Part shown: positions 5,609-10,255 of the stretch, in pieces | How the letters are laid out: every line of letters starts with the position of its first letter | How positions within the stretch are numbered: position 1 is the first letter of the stretch | Assembly: GCA_913020095.1 (NCBI GenBank) | Contig: CAJWAH010000043.1 | Span: 1 to 10,255 of the forward strand | Reading direction: 5' to 3' | From: an uncultured Synechococcus sp. | GTDB lineage: Bacteria; Cyanobacteriota; Cyanobacteriia; PCC-6307; Cyanobiaceae | Length of the DNA stretch: 10,255 bases | Notes under the pieces: generated by a model | Told to the model about the DNA's origin: nothing | Database searches by the model: none | What the model saw: only the letters and a program-made list of their open reading frames with translations | Program-made: the position numbers and the translations under genes

Positions 5609-7081
5609 ATGGCACCACTGAGCTTTGCGGAGCTGCAGCAGCGCCTCTCAGCGGATGTCGATGACACCGATGGATCAGCAGCACCATGGGATGTGCTGGT
5701 GGTGCCATCGCTGAATCTCGACGCCCAGCAGATTGCCCTGGTTCAAGGGGTGCACCACTACGAAGAGCGCCAGCTGTTTGAGCTGATTCGGCTACGGCAA
5801 CCCCAAGCGCGCATGGTGTTTGTCACCAGCAAGTTGCTGCCGGAGTTGGTGGTGGATGCGGTGCTGGAGCTGTTGCCTGGCGTGCCGATCTCCCATGCCC
5901 GCCATCGCCTCAAGTTGTTCGACACCGACGACGCCAGCCCCAGGCCCCTGGCGGCCAAATTGCTGGAGCGGCCGCGGCTGCTGCAACGCATCCGCCAAGT
6001 GCTCAACCTGGATCGCAGCTACATCAGCTGCTTCAACGTTGGCGAGCTGGAGCGCCAGCTCTCAGAGACCCTGCAAGTGCCGCTGTTGGGCACTGATCCA
6101 GCGCTGGCCTACTGGGGCAGTAAAGCCGGCAGCCGCGAGCTGTTCAGCCGCTGCGGCCTAACCCACCCCGATGGCTCAGCGCTGGTGCACAGCTTCAACG
6201 ATCTGGTGGAAGCCTGCGCCGAACTGGTTGAACGTCAAAGCGAGCTGCAGCGGGCTGTGGTGAAGCTCAATGAGGGCTTCAGCGGCGAAGGCAATGCCCC
6301 CCTGGACTTCTCTGACCTCGAGCGCGGCAATGGGGCTGGCCTACGGCAGCAACTCAGCGAGCGCTTGGAGCAATTGGCCATGCCAGCGGCGGGCTGGCGC
6401 GAGCTGCTGGTGAGCCAAGGGGTCTTAGTAGAGGCATGGCTCTCAGGCGGCGATGAGCTGAGCTCACCGAGCGTGCAGGGAATGATCCATCCCGGCGGTG
6501 AGGTGGAGGTGCTCTCCACCCATGAGCAACTGCTCGGTGGCCCCAGCGGGCAGACCTATCTGGGCTGCCAGTTCCCGGCGCGTGATCACTACCGCTGCGA
6601 GCTGCAGCGCTGGGGCCTGTCTGTAGGCGCTGAATTGGCCAGCCTTGGCGCCCTGGATCATTTCTCCGTTGACGGGCTGGCCCGCCGCTTTGGTGATTCC
6701 TGGGATCTGCAGGCCATTGAGGTGAACCTGCGCAAAGGCGGCACCACCCACCCGATGCAAGCGCTGCGGTATTTGAGCAATGGCCGGCTCTGCCAAGACA
6801 GCGGCCGTTTTCTCTCTCCCACCGGCAGCGAGCTGCACTACAAGGCCACCGACAACTTCACCAGCCCGCGGCTAAGGGGGCTGCTGCCAATGGATCTGAT
6901 TGATCTGGTGGCTGGCGCTGGGCTCCATTACGACGCCCTCGGTGAAAGCGGCAGCGTCTTCCATCTGCTCGGTTGCCTGTCGGAGCACGGCAAGCTCGGC
7001 ATGACCTGCATCGGCCGCAGCGCCCAGGAAGCTGAGCAGGTCTATGCGCGCACCAAAGCGCGCCTACTGGGCGATCACTAA
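5609..7081 (+). CDS. ATP-grasp carboxylate-amine ligase, PGM1 (pheganomycin peptide ligase)-like
   Basis: A 490-residue cytoplasmic ATP-grasp enzyme expected to join a carboxylate to an amine via an acyl-phosphate, related to the peptide ligase PGM1. The N-terminal part (about 27-175) looks like the pre-ATP-grasp domain (WDVLVVPSLNLDAQQ, RMVFVTSKLLPE). The central domain has VVKLNEGFSGEGNA (217-230) with the ATP-binding Lys, VLVEAWLSGGDELSSPSVQ (272-290) and the Mg-binding AIEVNLRKGGTTHP (369-382; E371, N373). The C-terminus (about 421-490, LRGLLPMDLIDLV through TKARLL) matches the PGM1 C-terminal domain. ATG 5609 lies 15 nt after a GGAGG (5589-5593), a long spacing; ATG 5585 in frame would add 8 residues. 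The frame stays open upstream to 5444 but that part lies in the kinase gene. The substrate is unknown: no natural-product biosynthesis gene is adjacent, so this may be a conserved cyanobacterial housekeeping ligase rather than part of a peptide cluster. Confidence 0.86.
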   Translation: MAPLSFAELQQRLSADVDDTDGSAAPWDVLVVPSLNLDAQQIALVQGVHHYEERQLFELIRLRQPQARMVFVTSKLLPELVVDAVLELLPGVPISHARHRLKLFDTDDASPRPLAAKLLERPRLLQRIRQVLNLDRSYISCFNVGELERQLSETLQVPLLGTDPALAYWGSKAGSRELFSRCGLTHPDGSALVHSFNDLVEACAELVERQSELQRAVVKLNEGFSGEGNAPLDFSDLERGNGAGLRQQLSERLEQLAMPAAGWRELLVSQGVLVEAWLSGGDELSSPSVQGMIHPGGEVEVLSTHEQLLGGPSGQTYLGCQFPARDHYRCELQRWGLSVGAELASLGALDHFSVDGLARRFGDSWDLQAIEVNLRKGGTTHPMQALRYLSNGRLCQDSGRFLSPTGSELHYKATDNFTSPRLRGLLPMDLIDLVAGAGLHYDALGESGSVFHLLGCLSEHGKLGMTCIGRSAQEAEQVYARTKARLLGDH

Positions 7082-7093
7082 TACGATCCGGCC

Positions 7094-7270
7094 ATGGGCA
7101 GCAGACCTTGGATGGTGTTGATGGTGTTGATGGCCGTGGCCATCGGCACCCAGCTGGTGCGTGAAAACCGACTGCTCAAGCACCGGCTGCTGCTGCAACA
7201 GCAGTTCATCAAGGCCCTGCCGCAACGGGACTGCCCCAAACCGAAAGCGCCCAGCGGCGAGCTGATTTGA
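7094..7270 (+). CDS. 58-residue membrane-anchored microprotein, unknown
   Basis: ATG 7094 to TGA 7270 gives 58 residues: a hydrophobic N-terminal segment (WMVLMVLMAVAIGTQLV, 6-22), then a basic, Gln/Leu-rich amphipathic stretch (ENRLLKHRLLLQQQF) that could form a short coiled coil, and a Pro/Lys-rich tail with one Cys. This suggests a single-pass membrane protein with a cytoplasmic or periplasmic helix. It starts 12 bp after the ATP-grasp gene on the same strand and ends in the probable ppa promoter. I know no family for it. No good ribosome-binding site is visible. Coding is supported by its fit between two genes and by a sensible composition, not by homology. Confidence 0.6.
   Translation: MGSRPWMVLMVLMAVAIGTQLVRENRLLKHRLLLQQQFIKALPQRDCPKPKAPSGELI
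7111..7133 (+). repeat. Short tandem repeat, 9-bp unit, about 2.5 copies
   Basis: GATGGTGTT occurs twice in tandem (7111-7119, 7120-7128) followed by GATGG. It encodes Met-Val-Leu repeats in the membrane segment of the 58-residue protein, so copy-number slippage would change helix length by three residues without a frameshift. Confidence 0.8.
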
Positions 7271-7294
7271 GGCGGTTGGGACGGCCGGTAGGAT
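7267..7294 (+). promoter_or_regulatory. Putative promoter of ppa
   Basis: TTGAGG (7267-7272) and TAGGAT (7289-7294) are 16 bp apart, each matching 4 of 6 consensus sigma-70 bases, ending 23 bp before the ppa ATG. The -35 element overlaps the stop codon of the microprotein gene. TAGGAT-like -10 boxes are plausible in picocyanobacteria; no transcript data support this site. Confidence 0.35.
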
Positions 7295-7317
7295 CCCGGC
7301 GCTTCTCGCTACCACCG

Positions 7318-7905
7318 ATGGCCAATATCGATCACGCGCCCAGCCGCACGATGCTGAACCTGCTGCACGTGCTGCCGGCTTTCGCCGATGCCGACGAGCT
7401 GCGTTTGAACGTGATCGTGGAGCTGAACTCCATGACCATCAATAAGTACGAGCTGATCACCGAAACCGGCCACCTGAAGCTGGACCGGGTTGGTTACTCC
7501 TCCCTGGCCTATCCCTTTGCCTACGGCTGCCTGCCCCGCACCTGGGATGAGGACGGCGACCCGCTCGATGTGGAAATCGTTGGCATCACCGAACCCCTGG
7601 TGCCCGGCTCCTTGGTGGAGGCCCGCATCATCGGCATCATGAAATTCGATGATGGCGGCGAGGTCGACGACAAGGTGATCTGCGTGCTGGCCGATGACAA
7701 GCGCATGGATCACATCACCAGCTACGAGCAGCTGGGTGAGCACTGGGTCAAAGAGACCACCTACTACTGGGAGCACTACAAGGATCTGAAGAAGCCCGGC
7801 ACCTGCACCGTCAACGGCTTCTTTGGCAATGACGAAGCCGTGAAGATCATTCGCGACTGCGAAAAGCGCTATGACGAGACCATCGCTCCCAAGCTGGTCA
7901 ACTGA
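7318..7905 (+). CDS. ppa: Soluble inorganic pyrophosphatase (family I)
   Basis: This cytoplasmic, Mg-dependent enzyme hydrolyses PPi to two phosphates, drawing biosynthetic reactions forward. The 195-residue protein has the family I signature DGDPLDV (79-85), the upstream block VELNSMTINKYE (34-45) with active-site Glu and Lys, RVGYSSLAYPFAYG (57-70), metal-binding acids in FDDGGEVDDKV (110-120), and the tail TYYWEHYKDLK (148-158). Length and layout are typical of the bacterial or cyanobacterial hexameric type. ATG 7318 gives MANIDHAPSR; the frame is open back to a TTG at 7267 but that would run through the promoter-like region. The DUF6790-like gene begins 3 bp downstream, so the two are likely cotranscribed. 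No anomaly in key residues. Confidence 0.97.
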   Translation: MANIDHAPSRTMLNLLHVLPAFADADELRLNVIVELNSMTINKYELITETGHLKLDRVGYSSLAYPFAYGCLPRTWDEDGDPLDVEIVGITEPLVPGSLVEARIIGIMKFDDGGEVDDKVICVLADDKRMDHITSYEQLGEHWVKETTYYWEHYKDLKKPGTCTVNGFFGNDEAVKIIRDCEKRYDETIAPKLVN

Positions 7906-7908
7906 TTG

Positions 7909-8382
7909 ATGGCTCTCCCCGATGGCCCCGGCCCATCCAGGTTGCTAATGCAGCTGACCTGGGTGGCTGGGGCCATCGGCTTTTGGCTTGGCTTTGACGC
8001 CTGGCAAGACGGAGACATCGCCGCTGCCACCAACAACGTCACCCTTTGGGTTGTGGGGATAGTGGGGGTGATCTCATTTCTGCGGCATGCGGTGTTTCAC
8101 CGCAGTGATGCCAAGCGGATGGGCTGGGATTACGGCAAGCGCAACGACTTCCAGCTGGAGGTTGGCTTTGCCAATTTGGCCTGGGGGCTCTGCGGCTTGA
8201 TCGCCTGGGCACAGAACTGGAACCTGCAGGCGCAAGGAGCATTGCTGTTGGTGTTCGGTATCTACATGGCGCAAGCCGCTGCACTGCACCTCACTGAGCC
8301 AGGACGAGCAGCAAGCAAAGGGACCACAGCGTTCTTTGCTGGTTGCTTGTTGTTCTTTGGATCCTTAGCGCTGATGCAGTGA
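7909..8382 (+). CDS. DUF6790-like integral membrane protein
   Basis: A 157-residue polytopic membrane protein with hydrophobic segments near 14-30, 44-63, 85-102, 109-127 and 138-156. A conserved-looking polar loop with FHRSDAKRMGWDYGKRNDFQ and then EVGFANLAWG (63-93) resembles the DUF6790 family, whose function is unknown; I recall the family from memory and rate the match as moderate. ATG 7909 is 3 bp past the ppa stop, and a TTG at 7906 abuts it; a later ATG at 7948 would still keep the first helix. It probably shares the ppa transcript, but the two functions need not be linked. It converges on the 59-residue minus-strand gene with a 4-bp gap. Confidence 0.85.
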   Translation: MALPDGPGPSRLLMQLTWVAGAIGFWLGFDAWQDGDIAAATNNVTLWVVGIVGVISFLRHAVFHRSDAKRMGWDYGKRNDFQLEVGFANLAWGLCGLIAWAQNWNLQAQGALLLVFGIYMAQAAALHLTEPGRAASKGTTAFFAGCLLFFGSLALMQ

Positions 8383-8386
8383 GGCT

Positions 8387-8566
8387 TTAACGGCCGTAGT
8401 GCAGATCCGTGTTGCCCCAGAGGGCGCGCTTGGCAATATCGCCTTCACGGATCAACGCGCGAGCCTCATCTCGGCTGGTGCACATGCGCGCTTGATCTTC
8501 GATCCGCAGGATGTGAATCAGCTGCAGAACCTGAGCATGGGCTGACTGGGCTGAAGGTTTACGCAT
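8387..8566 (-). CDS. 59-residue hypothetical protein
   Basis: Runs from ATG 8566 to TAA 8387. The product is soluble and charged: MRKPSAQSAHAQVLQLIHI, then a central ILRIEDQARMCTSRDEARAL with one Cys, then IREGDIAKRALWGNTDLHYG. It is predicted mostly helical (about residues 8-45) with an aromatic C-terminal tail. GGGGAAGG lies 4 nt before the start on the minus strand, a good ribosome-binding site and the main support for real coding. It converges on the DUF6790-like gene and is preceded by a 103-bp AT-rich gap, so it may have its own promoter. It is not HicB-like: there is no RNase H-like or ribbon-helix-helix pattern. I do not recognise the family. Confidence 0.68.
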   Translation of the reverse strand: MRKPSAQSAHAQVLQLIHILRIEDQARMCTSRDEARALIREGDIAKRALWGNTDLHYGR

Positions 8567-8669
8567 ACCGCCTTCCCCTTTCGTTAAGAGCTTTTTAACA
8601 AAGGCATCAGTGGGGACACAAGCTCTGCATGGGTTTCTTAATTTTCAAGCGAGTTCCTTAACCTTGCCA
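8567..8669. promoter_or_regulatory. AT-rich intergenic region with repeated TTAA cores
   Basis: This 103-bp gap between hicA and the 59-residue gene is visibly richer in A/T than its surroundings. It contains CTTAACCT (8657-8664), CTTAATTT (8637-8644) and two TTAA cores exactly 11 bp apart (8584-8587 and 8595-8598). It likely holds the promoter of the 59-residue gene on the minus strand, but no convincing -10/-35 pair or terminator was found. Confidence 0.3.
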
Positions 8670-8900
8670 TCAGCGGTGGCTGAGGAACTCCTCAAAGCTC
8701 ATCCCGATCTCCTTGGCGATCCGCCGCGCCAGGCCGGGCAACAAGTCACTTCCGGGGTGCACAGGAACCATCGTGTGGCGGCCGTTGGCATCGCGGAAGT
8801 GCTGATGGGAACCGTGGTTGCGCACATGCTCAAAGCCAAGATGTTCCAGGATCCGCACCACCTCCTTGGGCTTGAGCACATCGCTGTGGTGATGGCTCAT
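8670..8900 (-). CDS. hicA: HicA-family mRNA interferase toxin, apparently without HicB
   Basis: A 76-residue double-stranded-RNA-binding-fold protein of the HicA/YcfA family, which cleaves mRNA when freed from its HicB antitoxin. The sequence shows VLKPKEVVRILEHLGFEHVR (8-27), the catalytic motif NHGSHQHF (28-35) with probable active His32, and the C-terminal VPVHPGSDLLPGLARRIAKE (45-64) with MSFEEFL. Length is typical. The catalytic His is present, so nothing shows it to be inactive. ATG 8900 is 4 bp after the stop of the small membrane protein gene, suggesting coupling; no strong ribosome site is seen. hicB normally follows hicA directly, but the next gene (8387-8566) is not HicB-like and neither is the gene before it. 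The N-terminal His run (residues 3-5) is unusual. Confidence 0.88.
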   Translation of the reverse strand: MSHHHSDVLKPKEVVRILEHLGFEHVRNHGSHQHFRDANGRHTMVPVHPGSDLLPGLARRIAKEIGMSFEEFLSHR

Positions 8901-8904
8901 GGGC

Positions 8905-9093
8905 TCAGAGCAGCTTCACCTTGGTGACCTTGGCCTCAATCGCCTCATCGCCGGTTTTGATCTGAATCGGCCGGCGCGTGAAAATCTCCACCCGAATCCC
9001 AGCGCGGGTGATGGCGATGGCAGCTCGCGTCAGCAGCCACACCACGATCACCAACGCCACCGGCCAGCGGAGCGAATCGAGCCAAGGGGTCAT
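8905..9093 (-). CDS. 62-residue single-helix membrane protein, unknown
   Basis: A small protein with one membrane helix at about residues 8-30 (RWPVALVIVVWLLTRAAIA) and a charged C-terminal part (VEIFTRRPIQIKTGDEAIEA) that looks like a short beta-rich soluble tail ending VTKVKLL. Positive charges after the helix (R30, R34, R40, R41) favour a cytoplasmic C-terminus. AAGGGG lies just before ATG 9093 on the minus strand, a ribosome site at very short spacing. It starts 19 bp after the TerB-like stop and ends 4 bp before hicA, so it sits in the middle of an apparent three-gene operon. Function unknown; placement raises the idea of a membrane partner for either neighbour. Confidence 0.75.
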   Translation of the reverse strand: MTPWLDSLRWPVALVIVVWLLTRAAIAITRAGIRVEIFTRRPIQIKTGDEAIEAKVTKVKLL

Positions 9094-9112
9094 GCCCCTT
9101 GTTTAGCCAGCT

Positions 9113-9538
9113 TCAAGCCGGTTGGAGCTCAGAGCGCAGGGCCAGCCGGTTGTGCAACACATCAAACACCGAATCGATGCGATCGGATTCGGGCTTGGCG
9201 ATCGAGAGGATCAAGGCCAGGTGATCCAAGTGGCGCCGCTCATCGGTCTCATAGGGACCATCGGAGCGCATCAACTCAGATGCCATGGCGTAGGCCGTGA
9301 GCGATTGCGTGCTGCTGAGGGCATTGGCTGCCTCAAGCATCAGAGCGGTGTTGCCGATTTCGCGGCGACGGCTCAGCAGGCAATCCATCAACTCCACCAT
9401 GTCCTGCTCATTGAGGGAGCAGTAGGGCTCGCGGTAATCGAGGGCATGACGGAAGGCGCGACCACCCGCGGGGGTGAGCGAGCCATCCCAAGCCACAGCC
9501 GTCAGGCCAATGGCGGCAAACGCAGTGAGGGAATCCAT
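9113..9538 (-). CDS. TerB-like (tellurite-resistance TerB family) protein
   Basis: A 141-residue, mostly helical, soluble protein. The opening AFAAIGLTAVAWDGSLTPAGG (6-26) and the later MRSDGPYETDERRHLDHLALI (89-109) resemble the two acidic DG-x-L/Y motifs of TerB, where metal is bound. TerB-like proteins link to stress and tellurite responses and to metal sensing, but most homologues have no defined job, and no other ter genes (terC, terD, terZ) are visible here. The match is by motif pattern and is of moderate strength. It is the first well-supported gene of a minus-strand run with the small membrane protein and hicA. No obvious promoter was identified in the 230 bp upstream. It could instead be a picocyanobacterial family only distantly related to TerB. 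Confidence 0.75.
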   Translation of the reverse strand: MDSLTAFAAIGLTAVAWDGSLTPAGGRAFRHALDYREPYCSLNEQDMVELMDCLLSRRREIGNTALMLEAANALSSTQSLTAYAMASELMRSDGPYETDERRHLDHLALILSIAKPESDRIDSVFDVLHNRLALRSELQPA

Positions 9539-9548
9539 GGCGGCGATG

Positions 9549-9635
9549 TCAGGTGTCTGTTTTCGATGTCGGCGTCAACTTCGCGGCGATGGCCGCACTG
9601 ATGCCGATGATTCCAAGCAAGGCGATGATTTCCAT
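9549..9635 (-). CDS. Possible 28-residue hydrophobic peptide
   Basis: ATG 9635 to TGA 9549 would encode MEIIALLGIIGISAAIAAKL followed by TPTSKTDT: one hydrophobic helix of about 19 residues with a polar, basic tail. This shape is typical of the tiny single-helix subunits of cyanobacterial membrane complexes, but it matches none I can name. It stops 10 bp before the TerB-like start on the same strand. Against it: no Shine-Dalgarno sequence, and short hydrophobic ORFs arise by chance. An in-frame TGA upstream excludes a longer form. Confidence 0.3.
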   Translation of the reverse strand: MEIIALLGIIGISAAIAAKLTPTSKTDT

Positions 9636-9757
9636 CGGCTGTTGCGTTGTGCTCCATCAATGTGCGCCGCGCTCACACACACCGGTGGTGGCCGTGATCA
9701 CTCTTTGGCGAACTTGAGCAGTTCCACCCAGTTCACAAACAACACTCGCGCGAGCGC

Positions 9758-9781
9758 AAAAATCCAGCCGCTACTGGCTGG
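9758..9781 (-). terminator. Intrinsic terminator overlapping the dehydrogenase stop codon
   Basis: On the minus strand, perfect 6-bp GC-rich arms CCAGCC and GGCTGG (9781-9776 and 9769-9764) enclose a 6-nt loop AGTAGC that contains the TAG stop, and are followed by ATTTTTG (five T at 9762-9758). This is the layout of a rho-independent terminator and would insulate the TerB-like operon from the upstream dehydrogenase gene. Confidence 0.6.
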
Positions 9782-10255
9782 CCTGCTGGGCCTGCAGCAA
9801 ACCGCTGAGATGGCGCGCCACGGCTTCCCCAACGCGTAGTCCATCGATGCCAGCTGAAAGGATTCCGCCGGCAAAGCCAGCTCCTTCACCAGCCGGAAAA
9901 AGCCCTGGGGTGTTGGTGCTCTGCAGATCAATGCCGCGCGTAATGCGCAGCGGTGAACTGGTGCGGGTTTCAACGCCGGTGAGCACCGCATCGGGGTGAT
10001 CAAAGCCCGGGATCTGTTTGGCAAAGGCGGGCAAGGCCTCGCGGATCGCCTCAATGGCGAACTCCGGCAGGGCTGTGGAGAGATCGGTGGGCGTGACGCC
10101 CGGGGCATAGGAGGGACGGCCGCTGCCGAGATCGGTGCTGGGTTTGGCGGCCAAGAAATCTGCCAAGCGCTGGGAGGGGGCTTTGTAGTTGCTGCCACCG
10201 AGCACAAACGCGCGTGATTCGAGCTCGCGCTGGAAATCCACACCAGCCAGCGGCC
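9771..10255 (-). CDS. FAD-dependent dehydrogenase (COG2509-type), 3' end only
   Basis: The last 160 residues of a flavoprotein whose start lies beyond the right edge; the frame is open to the window end (PLAGVDFQRELESRAF is the first visible stretch), so the GTG at 10241 is not a start. The FAD-binding C-terminal signature TPGLFPAGEGAGFAGGILSA followed by GIDGLRVGEAVARHL is clear, as are NYKAPSQRLADFL and ETRTSSPLRITRG, both typical of the COG2509 group of uncharacterised FAD-dependent dehydrogenases (often annotated NAD(P)/FAD-dependent oxidoreductase). The N-terminal dinucleotide-binding motif cannot be seen. It is expected to be cytosolic with FAD bound; its substrate is unknown. A terminator folds over its stop codon. 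Confidence 0.88.
   Translation of the reverse strand, partial: PLAGVDFQRELESRAFVLGGSNYKAPSQRLADFLAAKPSTDLGSGRPSYAPGVTPTDLSTALPEFAIEAIREALPAFAKQIPGFDHPDAVLTGVETRTSSPLRITRGIDLQSTNTPGLFPAGEGAGFAGGILSAGIDGLRVGEAVARHLSGLLQAQQASQ

Noticed and set aside
5512..5667. N-terminal extension of the histidine kinase to 5667
   Set aside because: It would run through the divergent spacer and the start of the ATP-grasp gene; the TM1 topology and family length are already satisfied from ATG 5511.
7076..7093. TACGAT as a -10 box just before the 58-residue gene
   Set aside because: No -35-like element lies 15-19 bp upstream, and the site would produce a leaderless transcript; cotranscription with the ATP-grasp gene is simpler.
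8387..8669. HicB antitoxin downstream of hicA
   Set aside because: The only frame there (59 residues) has neither the HicB partial RNase H fold pattern nor a DNA-binding C-terminus.
9745..9754. CTCGCGCGAG palindrome after the dehydrogenase gene
   Set aside because: It has no loop room to act as a hairpin terminator and such self-complementary GC runs are common in DNA of this composition; the U-tract terminator beside it explains the region better.
9698..10243. Minus-strand open frame of 181 codons at the right end
   Set aside because: It overlaps the COG2509 flavoprotein in another frame and is Ser/Pro/Arg-rich without motifs; the flavoprotein frame carries the clear FAD signature.
1..10255. 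tRNA, rRNA, CRISPR, IS element, prophage or att sites
   Set aside because: I saw no clover-leaf sequence, no regularly spaced repeats, no transposase or integrase motifs and no terminal inverted repeats; almost all DNA is accounted for by genes.

Overview
The window is GC-rich, gene-dense bacterial DNA that looks cyanobacterial, most likely a Synechococcus/Cyanobium-type picocyanobacterium. The support is five copies of the cyanobacterial octamer GCGATCGC (HIP1) in about 10 kb, short intergenic gaps, and a gene set (PGM1-like ATP-grasp ligase, DUF6790-like membrane protein, several tiny conserved-looking ORFs) that I associate with that group. I see no rRNA, tRNA, CRISPR array, insertion sequence or prophage gene. 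The affiliation is an inference.

Left block (2-3758, + strand): an AsnB-type glutamine-dependent amidotransferase cut by the window edge, then an M20-family N-carbamoyl-amino-acid/allantoate-type amidohydrolase, then a DUF1028 protein whose start overlaps the hydrolase stop (TGATG). All three enzymes would make or cleave amide or ureido bonds, so a shared nitrogen-metabolism role is plausible, but the substrate is unknown.

Central block (3755-7081): on the minus strand a membrane sensor histidine kinase is followed, again through a TGATG overlap, by a small four-helix membrane protein that converges on the DUF1028 gene. No response regulator is visible. The kinase is divergent from a PGM1-like ATP-grasp carboxylate-amine ligase. 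The 97-bp space between them carries a perfect 7-bp-arm inverted repeat and a 10-bp palindrome, which are candidate operators.

Right-centre block (7094-8382, + strand): a 58-residue membrane-anchored microprotein, soluble inorganic pyrophosphatase (ppa) and a DUF6790-like membrane protein 3 bp behind it. Pyrophosphatase is housekeeping; it pulls forward PPi-releasing reactions such as that of AsnB.

Right block (8387-10255, minus strand): a 59-residue unknown protein, a HicA-type mRNA interferase with no HicB beside it, a single-helix small membrane protein, a TerB-like protein, a possible 28-residue hydrophobic peptide, and the 3' end of a COG2509-type FAD-dependent dehydrogenase with an intrinsic terminator folded over its stop codon. 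TerB-like, membrane protein and HicA are tightly spaced (19 and 4 bp) and look like one operon.

Most of the window is ordinary core and accessory cyanobacterial content. The parts most worth a second look are the amide-chemistry operon, the kinase/ligase divergent region, the antitoxin-less HicA operon, and the very small ORFs.
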